NCBI GenBank assembly: GCA_045601045.1
Contig: JAZRZA010000008.1
Location: forward strand, 1-42,836
DNA from: UBA1181 sp045601045
GTDB lineage: Bacteria > Bacteroidota > Bacteroidia > Bacteroidales > Paludibacteraceae
Direction: 5' to 3'
DNA: 42,836 nucleotides
Shown here: in pieces, positions 14,020 through 22,039 of the stretch
How the letters are laid out: the number at the start of each line of letters is the position of its first letter
How positions within the stretch are numbered: position 1 is the first letter of the stretch
The notes under the pieces: model-generated
The model's database searches: none
What the model was told of the DNA's origin: nothing
The model's input: the letters and a program-made list of their open reading frames with translations, nothing else
Position numbers and translations under genes: made by a program

Positions 14020-14291
14020 GGGAAATTGTTTATTCAAGTCAATTCAAAAAAGATCTAAAAAAAATTGTTTCACAAGGGAAAAACATTGATGAGTTGGATG
14101 TAGTAATCAAGTTATTACAGCAAGATATACCATTACCAGCTAAATACAAAGATCATCCATTAAAAGGAGATTTCAAGGGAGCAAGAGACTGTCATATAAA
14201 TCCTGATTGGGTTCTCATTTACAAAAAGCCCAAAGGAGATCTTCAGATCCTAAGTTTGATTAGAACGGGTTCTCATTCTGAATTGTATTGA
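14016..14291 (+). CDS. YafQ/RelE-family toxin, 91 aa
   Basis: A full-length YafQ-type mRNA interferase. It has the N-terminal SSQFKKDLKK helix, HPLKGDFKGARDCHINPDWVLIYKK (about 48-72) and the C-terminal LIRTGSHSELY, containing the conserved Arg and His of the family. Such toxins cut mRNA at the ribosome. The pair probably stabilises the prophage or acts in phage exclusion. Ten bases later comes the integrase 3'-end remnant. Confidence 0.85.
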   Translation: MREIVYSSQFKKDLKKIVSQGKNIDELDVVIKLLQQDIPLPAKYKDHPLKGDFKGARDCHINPDWVLIYKKPKGDLQILSLIRTGSHSELY

Positions 14292-14301
14292 AATAAACCT
14301 C

Positions 14302-14412
14302 AAAACTCAGGCGTTTTGTCGTTTATGATTTGATTCAAATTCGGATCATAATGATTGGCGTATATGGACGTAATATCTAAACTACTATGATCGGCGTGCT
14401 GCATGACAGACA
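14302..14412 (-). pseudogene. Integrase 3'-end remnant (111 bp)
   Basis: Matches 15506-15616, the C-terminal coding end of the integrase, with about five differences in 111 bases at a constant offset of 1204. It reads on the minus strand into a stop (TGA at 14299-14301). The homology ends abruptly at 14412, where the next + strand gene begins. It is a scar left by recombination, not a functional gene. Confidence 0.85.
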
Positions 14413-14413
14413 C

Positions 14414-14803
14414 ATGATCAACAAAATATTATTGTACGTCAGGACTACAGAATCATTCCAGAAGCTGAAAAAGGTAACGGACAATTCTGACTATTGGTGC
14501 AACTCGACAGAGTTGTTCGCTAGACTGACGGAAGTTTACTTCGCTTACTTCTACAATGACAAATACAAAGATCATTATTTGGTGAAGCAAACGTCTGTCT
14601 ATGAGTCACAGTCTGCTATTGGATTCTATCTAAGCAAAAAGGAATTATCCGTGATTAAGCCGGAGTTGGATTCCTTCTTCAAGGAAGTAGGAAAGCTAAT
14701 GAATGGGAAGTGTGTTCTGAGGGCCTACCCATTCCCAAAGACAAAGGCTAAAGAATCAAAGGCAACTTCAAAGATGAAGACTCCTTCTAAATCAAAAAAA
14801 TAA
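14414..14803 (+). CDS. Hypothetical phage protein, 129 aa, probably 5'-truncated
   Basis: The frame starts (ATG 14414) exactly where the integrase remnant ends, so the true N-terminus was probably lost in the recombination. The YWCNSTELFARLTEVYFAYFY segment (about 25-45) resembles C-terminal tails of large polyvalent phage proteins, where a W-x-S-x-x-E-x-x-AR motif is common. The end is a Lys/Ser-rich tail, TPSKSKK. Its 3' end is also found, alone, upstream of cassette 1. Function unknown; the ATG at 14387 lies inside the integrase repeat and is less likely. Confidence 0.5.
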   Translation: MINKILLYVRTTESFQKLKKVTDNSDYWCNSTELFARLTEVYFAYFYNDKYKDHYLVKQTSVYESQSAIGFYLSKKELSVIKPELDSFFKEVGKLMNGKCVLRAYPFPKTKAKESKATSKMKTPSKSKK

Positions 14804-14841
14804 TTATATTTGCGGTAAACATAAAATCAAAAGATATGGCA
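14779..14841 (+). repeat. Upstream flank of toxin-antitoxin cassette 2
   Basis: Partner of 13746-13808: the end of the 129-aa gene, the promoter and the first codons of the antitoxin. Near-identity across coding end and promoter shows common descent of both cassette slots. Confidence 0.8.
14805..14812 (+). promoter_or_regulatory. -7 promoter box TATATTTG of cassette 2
   Basis: Exact TAnnTTTG match 24 bases before the antitoxin ATG at 14836, the same spacing as in cassette 1. Confidence 0.5.
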
Positions 14842-15024
14842 GCTAGCAAAGAGGATATTAAAATAGCAGAAAAACAAACGAAAGAATTGTTTGAATTGCT
14901 TTTAAAAAAAACAGGAGTAAAGAAAAAGGATTTGTTTGATATCGCAATTGCATCGTTTATTCGTGACAATCTGGAACTAATAACTCCATCCGAGAAAAAG
15001 AAATTTTCAAAATTGGTATTTTAA
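14836..15024 (+). CDS. Antitoxin of the PIN-domain pair, 62 aa
   Basis: Helical protein (KEDIKIAEKQTKELFELLLKK...) without the RelB pattern of cassette 1. Called antitoxin because its TAA overlaps the start of a PIN-domain toxin (TAATG) and it shares size and promoter placement with the first cassette's antitoxin. DNA-binding fold not evident. Confidence 0.6.
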   Translation: MAASKEDIKIAEKQTKELFELLLKKTGVKKKDLFDIAIASFIRDNLELITPSEKKKFSKLVF

Positions 15025-15470
15025 TGGGTAAAGAAGTTATAAAAGTATATCTTGACTCAAATGTGCTTGTGAATTATTGCACGGGGATAGATACTGTTGT
15101 AGAATCTATGGCTTACCTTTTCAAAAACAGGAGAAAAGAGGTTCTTTTCACTTCTTCTCTTTCAATAGCACAAACCATTGCGCTATTGCAATCTAAAAGG
15201 CCAAACAGAAAGGCTTTTAGCAAAGAGAAAGTCGAAGAATTAATAAAAAACATGACTCAAAAAATTTCTGTTATTGACTTGACACAAGACGATATTGCAA
15301 AAGCTATCTCTATTAACAATAGAGACATAGAGGATAACATACAGTTTGTTTTGAGTCAAAAAAAGAAATGTGACGCTATAGTAACGAATAACACAAAAGA
15401 CTTTCTTTTCTTCAAAGACGTTGAAATTCTGAAACCTAACAAAGCAATATTGTCAAGAAGAATAAAGTAA
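15024..15470 (+). CDS. PIN-domain (VapC-like) toxin, 148 aa
   Basis: Residues 7-16 KVYLDSNVLV carry the first PIN acid (D11). The block NRDIEDNIQFVLSQKKKCDAIVTNNTKDF (about 91-120) holds the central and C-terminal acids (D/E and D) in typical PIN order. PIN toxins are metal-dependent RNases, often cutting tRNA or rRNA. Coupled to the antitoxin and followed by a strong terminator. Different toxin family from cassette 1, yet in the same flanks. Confidence 0.75.
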   Translation: MGKEVIKVYLDSNVLVNYCTGIDTVVESMAYLFKNRRKEVLFTSSLSIAQTIALLQSKRPNRKAFSKEKVEELIKNMTQKISVIDLTQDDIAKAISINNRDIEDNIQFVLSQKKKCDAIVTNNTKDFLFFKDVEILKPNKAILSRRIK

Positions 15471-15497
15471 ACATCCCCGCGTTATTCGCGGGGATGT
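15471..15497. terminator. Bidirectional terminator between PIN toxin and integrase
   Basis: ACATCCCCGCG (15471-15481) pairs perfectly with CGCGGGGATGT (15487-15497) around TTATT, followed by TTCTTTTT. It serves the toxin gene on + and the convergent integrase on -. Confidence 0.85.
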
Positions 15498-15503
15498 TTC
15501 TTT

Positions 15504-16685
15504 TTAAAACTCAGGCGTTTTGGCGTTTATTATCTGATTCAGATTCGGATCATAATGATTCGCGTATATGGACGTAATATCTAAACTACTATGATCGGCG
15601 TGCTGCATGACAGACAGATCATCCACATTGCTTTTCAACATTTCAAAGATACCCGTGTCTCGGAAAGAGTAAAGCTGCATATTAGCTGGTAATTTCAATT
15701 CCTTCCGGACCTTAGCAAATTCCTTTGTGAACTTTGCGTCATACAGTTTGTTTGTGCCTGGTGCGAGCGTTTCTGGATCCGAAAAAATGTACCATGATTT
15801 CGGCTTCTTCAGGATTCCCAAGTAATTGATTAAATCTTCTATTTGGGCAGATATGGCGGCATAACGGGTATTATGATTCTTTGCAATTTCCCCGCTGACC
15901 TTTATACTGTGGTTTGCCAAATCAATATCCCCTACCCTCAAATTACGGATCTCTTTTGGACGTATAAGAGAATGGTAAACCAACATACAAACCAGAAGGA
16001 ACGGATTTCCCGCCAAATGCGAGCTGATTTTCTTACGGGTGTCTGCGTCTATGATGGTACGTGTTTTCTTCTCTTTGCGCTTCATTTTTAGTTGAATAAA
16101 GGGATTTTCTTTAGAATATCCCTTCGATATTGCCCATTCAAAGAAGCAGCGTGACAACTTCAAATAATCATTGTAAGTACGTGAGCTTACATTTCTTTCG
16201 TTATAGATATAATCCATAAATCGGACCGCTTTTGATTTGTCAAATAGTGAGCAAAAAAGATCCGGACTTGTACGTCCCACCCATTGAAGAAGAATGTTTG
16301 AAAAAGAAGTATAGCAGCGCATTGTATCAGGCCTTAATTCCTTTGATTTTTCCTTCAAATAAATATCCGCTACATCAGAAATTTTCGTGTATAAACGGCT
16401 GTCTTCTCCTTCAAAAAAAGGATTCCACCCGTCATAAAGTTTGACGTTTATTTGCTCGCACATCTTAGCAATTTGCGTCCGTGCTTCACGCTTGTTTTTG
16501 GCACGTTTTACAATCTTGTTTACACGGATCCTGAAACGCTTCATTAATCCCGTCTGTGGATTCTGGGCGTAATACTCTATTTGCCAATCGTCTTCAGCGT
16601 ATTCGTAAAGTTTTGCGCACAGATATACACAATTACACTTTTTTTCAGGTTTTTCGAAAAATTCGGATTTTTTAGATTTTTGCAT
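15504..16685 (-). CDS. Tyrosine-recombinase integrase, 393 aa
   Basis: Has the phage-integrase order: an N-terminal arm, a SAM-like core-binding domain (about 100-190), then the catalytic domain with Arg in SLIRPKEIRNL (about 240), YSFRDTGI in place of the HxxR box, and MQHADHSSLDITSIYANHY near 360-378 with the Tyr nucleophile in SIYANHY. It would integrate and excise the phage at the neighbouring tRNA-Arg. Its start region holds a copy of the control-region repeat (16626-16642). The last 111 bases also occur at 14302-14412. Confidence 0.9.
   Translation of the reverse strand: MQKSKKSEFFEKPEKKCNCVYLCAKLYEYAEDDWQIEYYAQNPQTGLMKRFRIRVNKIVKRAKNKREARTQIAKMCEQINVKLYDGWNPFFEGEDSRLYTKISDVADIYLKEKSKELRPDTMRCYTSFSNILLQWVGRTSPDLFCSLFDKSKAVRFMDYIYNERNVSSRTYNDYLKLSRCFFEWAISKGYSKENPFIQLKMKRKEKKTRTIIDADTRKKISSHLAGNPFLLVCMLVYHSLIRPKEIRNLRVGDIDLANHSIKVSGEIAKNHNTRYAAISAQIEDLINYLGILKKPKSWYIFSDPETLAPGTNKLYDAKFTKEFAKVRKELKLPANMQLYSFRDTGIFEMLKSNVDDLSVMQHADHSSLDITSIYANHYDPNLNQIINAKTPEF
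15506..15616. repeat. Downstream flank of cassette 2 (integrase 3' end)
   Basis: Direct repeat partner of 14302-14412. It defines the right edge of each toxin-antitoxin slot. Confidence 0.85.
16626..16642 (-). promoter_or_regulatory. Repeat copy in integrase start region
   Basis: TACACAATTACACTTTT is identical over 17 bases to 2246-2262 in the phage control region. It lies within the first codons of the integrase (coding KKCNCVY), a place where a repressor, Xis or integrase arm protein could bind. Confidence 0.5.
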
Positions 16686-16757
16686 TTTTTTTTAGACATA
16701 GGATCCCCAACGCCTAAAAATCGGTTTTTACTTCGTCACAATCAAGTCGCATTTTTT

Positions 16758-16804
16758 CTAAAAAGAACGCTGAAAACCACATTTAAAGTGTTGATTTTCA
16801 GCGT
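16758..16804 (-). terminator. Terminator of tRNA-Arg(TCT)
   Basis: On the minus strand, downstream of the tRNA, a perfect 10-base stem (ACGCTGAAAA 16767-16776 with TTTTCAGCGT 16795-16804) is followed by TTCTTTTT. It may mark the last host sequence before the phage, or lie inside the phage end. Confidence 0.7.
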
Positions 16805-16809
16805 CTTTG

Positions 16810-16883
16810 TGATCGAGAAGGGATTCGAACCCTTGACCCACAGCTTAGAAGGCTGTTGCTCTATCCAGCTGAGCTACCCGACC
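16810..16883 (-). tRNA. tRNA-Arg (TCT)
   Basis: Folds on the minus strand as a 74-base cloverleaf: GGTCGGG acceptor strand, GCTCAGCTGGATAGAGC D-arm, ACAGC-CTTCTAA-GCTGT anticodon arm with anticodon TCT, and GGGTTCGAATCCC T-arm; CCA is not encoded. The phage lies on its 3' side with the integrase starting 125 bases away, the classic arrangement of a tRNA attachment site. Confidence 0.93.
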
Positions 16884-17017
16884 ATCCTTAATTGTGAGTG
16901 CAAAGGTAATACATTTTTACATTATTCCCTAATATGAAAGAAAAAAAAATTTACGCAATTCGTTATCCTTTTGAGAGACAAAGCCTTGCAGCCCCATTTC
17001 TTAGATTTCAGCAACGG

Positions 17018-19321
17018 CTAGAACGGATATCCCACCGCAAAGTGAAGGGCGAAATCATCCTTCCAATTCAACCCTTTGAATCGCCAAGGATGTTGATTGG
17101 CAGGGTCATAAGCCTTCACACCCATATCAAAACGGATCAAGAAGTAGGAGAAATCGAGACGAATACCCAAACCATAAGCAAACGCAATTTGCTTATAGAA
17201 CTCACTGATTTTAAATTGCCCATCCGGTTGGGACGGAGAATCCTTGATGGTCCATATATTTCCCGCATCCACAAAGGCCGCCGCCTCCGCCTTCCAGATC
17301 AACTTGGTACGATACTCCACATTCATCAACAACTTAATGTCTCCAGATTGCTTCACGAAATCGTTGTATTCATCCGAAGAATATTTTCCGGGGCCCAAAG
17401 TACGAACAGACCAACCCCTCACGCCATTGGCGCCACCTCCATAGAAACGCCGTTCAAAAGGCACGACAGAGGCGTTGCCGTAAGGGACCGCCACACCCAT
17501 ACCAATGTGATAGACAAGATGGTTACGAGAGTTCAATTTCTGATTATAGGCATAATCGGCCTCCACCTTCACATACTGGGAGAACGGAATATGGCCAATC
17601 TTATATTGGTTGTTTTCGTCCTTTTTCGCGAAGATATGGCAAATGCCATTCAACAAGGCGCCCGCCGACTCTATCGCTAAGCGATAGTAGGTTTTATTCG
17701 TTTTGGTAGTCATCGCCTGGTTGTTATAGGTGACGGAGAAACCTGAATTCACCACAAAGTGATCTGAATAACTCTCCCTCAATACGGAATAGCGACTGTC
17801 GCTATACAAGGAATCGAAACTTGGATGGGTTTTGATCTTCACATAATTCACATCCAAGAGATCCAATGTATAGTTGTAGTAACGACGCCACGTCCACAAA
17901 TACTTCATGCTACCCGCGAAAGTCTTTCTCTCGTAGGTGTTCGGGCGAACCTGGTAATTATAGTGTACATTGAAACCTGTACTAGCCGAAATTCTACGTT
18001 TAAAATCCTTGCGTAAAAAAGGGAACAAGAAACGAGGGAAGGTCAAGCCTATCTCTCCTCCCACATCCAACACATGTTTATGAAGAATATCCGTAAATCC
18101 CGAATAGGCTTCCTGGGCATAACGGGCCTTCACACCCAACAACTCGGAGCCTCGGAAAATATTTTTATGCGCATAGCCGAAGTTCAAGGCAAAACCTAAA
18201 TCACCATCCGAGTTGGTTCCCTCAACGTCAAAAGAGAAGGATTGCGGTTTGGTCGGATAAAGGTCTATTTCACAATCCACTTCATGCTCCTCGTTCTGCA
18301 AATCAGTGAAACGGATATTGGAAGAGCGCAAGATACCCAATCCATTCAATCTGGAGTAACTGCGCTCCACGAAAAACTCATTGTAAAGAGAATCGGATTC
18401 GATCCAGATCTCCTCCTCCACGACAGAGGGACGTAAAAACGGCTTGTCCTTGTAGAAGACAGACATACTTTCTGAATAAATCAAGGTATCACGCCGCTCC
18501 TCCTCACTCGCGGACTCCGCCCGTCTATGTTCCGTCACATTAATATTCCGCACACGATAACGGTTATGATTCAGCTCCTCCTTCTCGCCATTCGGCAGGA
18601 CCTTGGTAAATGGTTTCAAATGGAGGGTCACATCAATCAACCGATCGCCGACGGTACTATCCGCCGTGTACTGCAAATAATCCTTGTTAAATTGATAATA
18701 ACCTCGCCTGCGAAGAAATTTCGCCAACCGCTCACGCTCCGCGTTTAGCTCGTCCACATCAAAAAGCATTCCGGATTTCAATTTGGTGGCAGCCAAACCG
18801 CCACGGGTGTGAAGTATCGAATCCATCACCCGATCATTAGGAATATCACATTCAAACTTTCCGATCTTATAGGGTTCTCCAGCTTTTATCTTATATTGGA
18901 CCTCCGCCTTCTTCTTCTTTTTGTAACGCACATTGGAGCTGACCTCAGCGTTCATATATCCCTTTGACTTCATAAACGCCTGTAACTCACGTTCCGAACG
19001 GTAGGTCATAAAGGGATCATAGATAACAGGCGCCTCGCCGATATCCCTCAACTTGCGATTGATTTTTTTTGTGGAATCCCTTCCCGACATATTATAGACA
19101 GCCAGGTAAATTCTAAACAATCCAAATGCCTTGAAGTTAGGTCTTTGGCGCAAGTGTTTATTCAGTTCGGAATTGGGGACAGAACTATTTCCCGCATCGA
19201 TTTGCACTTTATCAAGCAGATATGAGTTGTCTGGCACATACTTCGTCGTCGAGCATGACGACAATAACACTGCCGCCAAGATACATAGAAACACCGAAAA
19301 TTTCGTAATATGCCGTCTCAT
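17018..19321 (-). CDS. tamL: TamL, outer-membrane assembly lipoprotein, 767 aa
   Basis: Lipoprotein signal with the lipid-attachment Cys at residue 23 (LLSSCSTTKYVPDNSYLL), then POTRA-like repeats (about 40-340) and an Omp85-type barrel ending in FALHFAVGYPF with a terminal Phe. The start CSTTKYVP is typical of the Bacteroidota TamL family, in which the TamA-like barrel is a lipoprotein that works with TamB in moving proteins or lipids to the outer membrane. It is divergent from glmM, with facing promoter boxes in a 95-base gap. Confidence 0.85.
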   Translation of the reverse strand: MRRHITKFSVFLCILAAVLLSSCSTTKYVPDNSYLLDKVQIDAGNSSVPNSELNKHLRQRPNFKAFGLFRIYLAVYNMSGRDSTKKINRKLRDIGEAPVIYDPFMTYRSERELQAFMKSKGYMNAEVSSNVRYKKKKKAEVQYKIKAGEPYKIGKFECDIPNDRVMDSILHTRGGLAATKLKSGMLFDVDELNAERERLAKFLRRRGYYQFNKDYLQYTADSTVGDRLIDVTLHLKPFTKVLPNGEKEELNHNRYRVRNINVTEHRRAESASEEERRDTLIYSESMSVFYKDKPFLRPSVVEEEIWIESDSLYNEFFVERSYSRLNGLGILRSSNIRFTDLQNEEHEVDCEIDLYPTKPQSFSFDVEGTNSDGDLGFALNFGYAHKNIFRGSELLGVKARYAQEAYSGFTDILHKHVLDVGGEIGLTFPRFLFPFLRKDFKRRISASTGFNVHYNYQVRPNTYERKTFAGSMKYLWTWRRYYNYTLDLLDVNYVKIKTHPSFDSLYSDSRYSVLRESYSDHFVVNSGFSVTYNNQAMTTKTNKTYYRLAIESAGALLNGICHIFAKKDENNQYKIGHIPFSQYVKVEADYAYNQKLNSRNHLVYHIGMGVAVPYGNASVVPFERRFYGGGANGVRGWSVRTLGPGKYSSDEYNDFVKQSGDIKLLMNVEYRTKLIWKAEAAAFVDAGNIWTIKDSPSQPDGQFKISEFYKQIAFAYGLGIRLDFSYFLIRFDMGVKAYDPANQHPWRFKGLNWKDDFALHFAVGYPF

Positions 19322-19338
19322 CCATCATAATCTTTGCA

Positions 19339-19346
19339 CAAAGATA
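19339..19346 (-). promoter_or_regulatory. tamL promoter -7 box TATCTTTG
   Basis: Minus-strand TAnnTTTG match 18 bases before the tamL start, giving a very short leader. Confidence 0.5.
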
Positions 19347-19368
19347 CTATTTAAGAATATAAAATCTG

Positions 19369-19376
19369 TATATTTG
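19369..19376 (+). promoter_or_regulatory. glmM promoter -7 box TATATTTG
   Basis: TAnnTTTG match 41 bases before the glmM start, back to back with the tamL box. Confidence 0.5.
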
Positions 19377-19416
19377 CAAAATATGATGATAAAAAAAACA
19401 TAAAAAAAAGAGTAAT

Positions 19417-20805
19417 ATGACACTTATTAAATCAATATCCGGCATCCGCGGTACCATCGGTGGCGCGATCGGTGACGGATTGACACCATTGGATGTCGTG
19501 AAATTCACAGCCGCATACGGTACATTTATCAAAAGAAACACCACTTGCAAGAGCAACCTGATCGTCGTTGGCCGCGATGCCCGCATTTCAGGTGAGATGG
19601 TAGACCATTTGGTTTCGGGAACCCTCATCGGTTTGGGTTTGAATGTGACTAATATCGGTTTGGCATCCACTCCTACCACAGAAATCGCCGTTCAGAAGGA
19701 GGGTGCCTGCGGCGGCATCATCTTGACAGCCAGCCACAACCCTAAACAATGGAACGCGCTGAAACTGCTCAACGAGAAAGGCGAGTTCCTCAACGATCAA
19801 GAAGGGAAGGCCGTTCTTTCCATGGCGGAGAACAACGACTACGAGTTCGCCGAGGTGGACAATCTAGGCAAAATAACTTACAAAAACAACTACAACGACA
19901 TCCACATCGAAGATGTTTTGAAACTAAAACTTGTTGATGTGGAAGCCATCAAGAAAGCGAACTTCAAGGTGGTAATCGACTGCGTAAACTCGGTGGGAGG
20001 CATCGTTTTGCCTCAATTACTGGAGAAATTAGGCGTCAAGGAGGTGGTGAAATTGAACTGTGATCCAACCGGAAAATTCGCGCACAATCCAGAGCCTCTC
20101 CCAGCCCACTTGACTGAAATTTCAGACAAAATGAAGAGCGAGAAGGCAGACGTAGGTTTCGTGGTCGATCCAGACGTGGACCGCTTGGCGATGATCTGCG
20201 AGAACGGAGATATGTTTGGAGAAGAGTACACCTTGGTATCCGTATCCGACTATGTATTGAGCCATACGCCAGGAAATACAGTTTCCAACCTCAGCTCCAC
20301 CCGAGCGCTCCGCGACGTCACCCGTCAACATGGCGGAGAATACAATGCCGCCGCTGTGGGTGAGGTGAATGTCGTCACCAAAATGAAGGCCACCAACGCC
20401 ATTATCGGAGGAGAAGGCAATGGCGGCGTCATCTATCCAGAGAGCCACTACGGACGTGACGCGTTGGTCGGTATCGCACTGTTCCTCTCCCTTATGGCGA
20501 AGAAGAACATGAAACCTTCCGAATTGAGAAAGCAATACCCTCCATATTTCATCTCTAAAAACAAGATCCAATTGACACCAGAAATCAATGTGGATGCCAT
20601 ATTGGCAAAAATGAAGGAGAAATACAGCAACGAGGAGGTAAACGACATCGACGGTGTGAAGATCGACTTTGCGGATTCTTGGGTACACTTACGTAAATCC
20701 AACACCGAACCGATCATCCGTATCTATTCGGAGGCAGCCACCATGGAGCAAGCAGACGCCTTGGCGAAGAAAATCATGGGAGAAATAGAGAGCTTCTGCC
20801 AATAA
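19417..20805 (+). CDS. glmM: Phosphoglucosamine mutase, 462 aa
   Basis: Converts glucosamine-6-phosphate to glucosamine-1-phosphate for cell-wall and lipopolysaccharide precursors. The phospho-serine loop TASHNP lies at 104-109 (Ser 106), the metal loop DPDVDR near 246, the sugar-binding GEGNGGV near 336 and the phosphate-binding RKSNTEPIIRIY near the end. Length and all four motifs fit the alpha-D-phosphohexomutase family in its Bacteroidota glmM form. A phosphomannomutase activity cannot be excluded by sequence alone. Confidence 0.88.
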   Translation: MTLIKSISGIRGTIGGAIGDGLTPLDVVKFTAAYGTFIKRNTTCKSNLIVVGRDARISGEMVDHLVSGTLIGLGLNVTNIGLASTPTTEIAVQKEGACGGIILTASHNPKQWNALKLLNEKGEFLNDQEGKAVLSMAENNDYEFAEVDNLGKITYKNNYNDIHIEDVLKLKLVDVEAIKKANFKVVIDCVNSVGGIVLPQLLEKLGVKEVVKLNCDPTGKFAHNPEPLPAHLTEISDKMKSEKADVGFVVDPDVDRLAMICENGDMFGEEYTLVSVSDYVLSHTPGNTVSNLSSTRALRDVTRQHGGEYNAAAVGEVNVVTKMKATNAIIGGEGNGGVIYPESHYGRDALVGIALFLSLMAKKNMKPSELRKQYPPYFISKNKIQLTPEINVDAILAKMKEKYSNEEVNDIDGVKIDFADSWVHLRKSNTEPIIRIYSEAATMEQADALAKKIMGEIESFCQ

Positions 20806-20835
20806 ACAGGCGGAACAACACACCCCACACAACGA

Positions 20836-20872
20836 AGGAGGGAGAAACCGATTGGTCTCTCCCTCTTCTTTT
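20836..20872. terminator. Terminator between convergent glmM and ispE
   Basis: GGAGGGAGAAACC pairs with GGTCTCTCCCTCT with one mismatch around GATT, followed by TCTTTTTAT on +. Confidence 0.7.
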
Positions 20873-20914
20873 TATCATAATTGTTTTTATTTCAACTCAA
20901 AACCACACTGCTCC

Positions 20915-21727
20915 TTACAACTTCTGTTGGAAAGAGAACATGTCCGGGAACAAATCCTCCGCATTCACCTCACTTCGGAAGAATCCAAAGACGGAAGATC
21001 CGGAACCCGACATGGAGGCATACATCGCGCCATTCTCATACATGGTCTCCTTGACCGCGCGAATTGTCGGATGAGCGGAAAAGACGCTCTCCTCAAAGTC
21101 ATTCACCACATTATATTTCCACTCCGAGATAGGCTTCACCACCATATCGGAAAGCGGTAACACGGGTGTCTTTGGCACAACTTTGGAATAAGCCTCCTTG
21201 GTGGAGACGAAATCATCTGGTTTCACCAAAAGGAAATAGACACCAGCTAACGAGAAGGTGATCGGCTCCAAAACATCGCCTATACCCGTCACGAATGAAG
21301 GTCTGTTTTGGATAAAGAAAGGACAGTCCGCACCAACTTTAGCGGCTACAGCCTCCATCTCAGACACCTCCATGTTGAGGTGAAAGAGGTCATTCATCAG
21401 TTTGATGGCGAACGAAGCGTCAGCTGATCCACCACCCAAACCGGCTCCAAATGGAATCACCTTCTCCAAAAAGATCTTCACAGCAGGTAAATCATACGCC
21501 TCCTTCAAGAGTCGATATGCCTTCATCACCGTATTGTCCGACACATCCCCATCAATGGAAATGCCTCCGATTTGCATCTCAGTGACACCATCTTCAGCCA
21601 CAACAATCTCCAACACATCCTTCAACGGAATGGGATAAAAGACACTTTCAATATTGTGATAACCATCAACACGTTTGCTGGTGATGTTTAGCCCCACATT
21701 AATTTTCGCATTAGGAAAGACAATCAT
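20915..21727 (-). CDS. ispE: 4-diphosphocytidyl-2-C-methyl-D-erythritol kinase, 270 aa
   Basis: GHMP-kinase of the MEP isoprenoid pathway. The N-terminal PNAKINVGLNI (5-15) holds the catalytic Lys region, IPFGAGLGGGSADAS (91-105) is the ATP-binding loop, and SGSGSSVFGFF near 244-255 is the third motif. Phosphorylates CDP-methylerythritol on the 2-OH in the cytoplasm. The length is normal for the family. A TATCTTTG box precedes it on the minus strand. Confidence 0.92.
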   Translation of the reverse strand: MIVFPNAKINVGLNITSKRVDGYHNIESVFYPIPLKDVLEIVVAEDGVTEMQIGGISIDGDVSDNTVMKAYRLLKEAYDLPAVKIFLEKVIPFGAGLGGGSADASFAIKLMNDLFHLNMEVSEMEAVAAKVGADCPFFIQNRPSFVTGIGDVLEPITFSLAGVYFLLVKPDDFVSTKEAYSKVVPKTPVLPLSDMVVKPISEWKYNVVNDFEESVFSAHPTIRAVKETMYENGAMYASMSGSGSSVFGFFRSEVNAEDLFPDMFSFQQKL

Positions 21728-21750
21728 ATTCCTTCATTCTAAAATCTGCG

Positions 21751-21758
21751 CAAAGATA
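21751..21758 (-). promoter_or_regulatory. ispE promoter -7 box TATCTTTG
   Basis: Minus-strand TAnnTTTG match 24 bases before the ispE start. The region 21760-21985 between the divergent genes is AT-rich and shows nothing else. Confidence 0.45.
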
Positions 21759-21963
21759 ACTTATTTTTACGATTGAGAAGAATGTTTCTCCGTGTTTTCC
21801 GCCTTTATTTAACCCTAACAAATATTAAAAAATCATAACAAAACAACGATTACATTAACAGACCAATAATAGACAAATACAAAAATCAGGCAATTCAATT
21901 ACCAATAATCAAATCAGTATCAGAAACCAACAATAAATTCCCATTAAATATCTTCCAAAATTC

Positions 21964-21995
21964 TTTGACACTAATAAATCTTTTTCATATCTTTG
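21964..21995 (+). promoter_or_regulatory. Promoter of the stress-protein gene
   Basis: TTTG at 21964-21967 and TATCTTTG at 21988-21995, 20 bases apart, fit the Bacteroidetes -33/-7 consensus. Confidence 0.6.
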
Positions 21996-22039
21996 GAAAA
22001 AGATAGGATGATCAGGGCAGTTGAAAACGGAAAAGATGC

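Noticed and set aside
14302..14412. Second attachment site
   Set aside because: The 111-bp repeat is integrase coding sequence with scattered changes and no link to the tRNA; a recombination scar explains it better, though integrase action there cannot be fully excluded.
16934..17680. 248-aa + strand frame opposite tamL
   Set aside because: Antisense shadow of the C-terminal barrel of tamL; the opposite strand has signal, domains and promoter.
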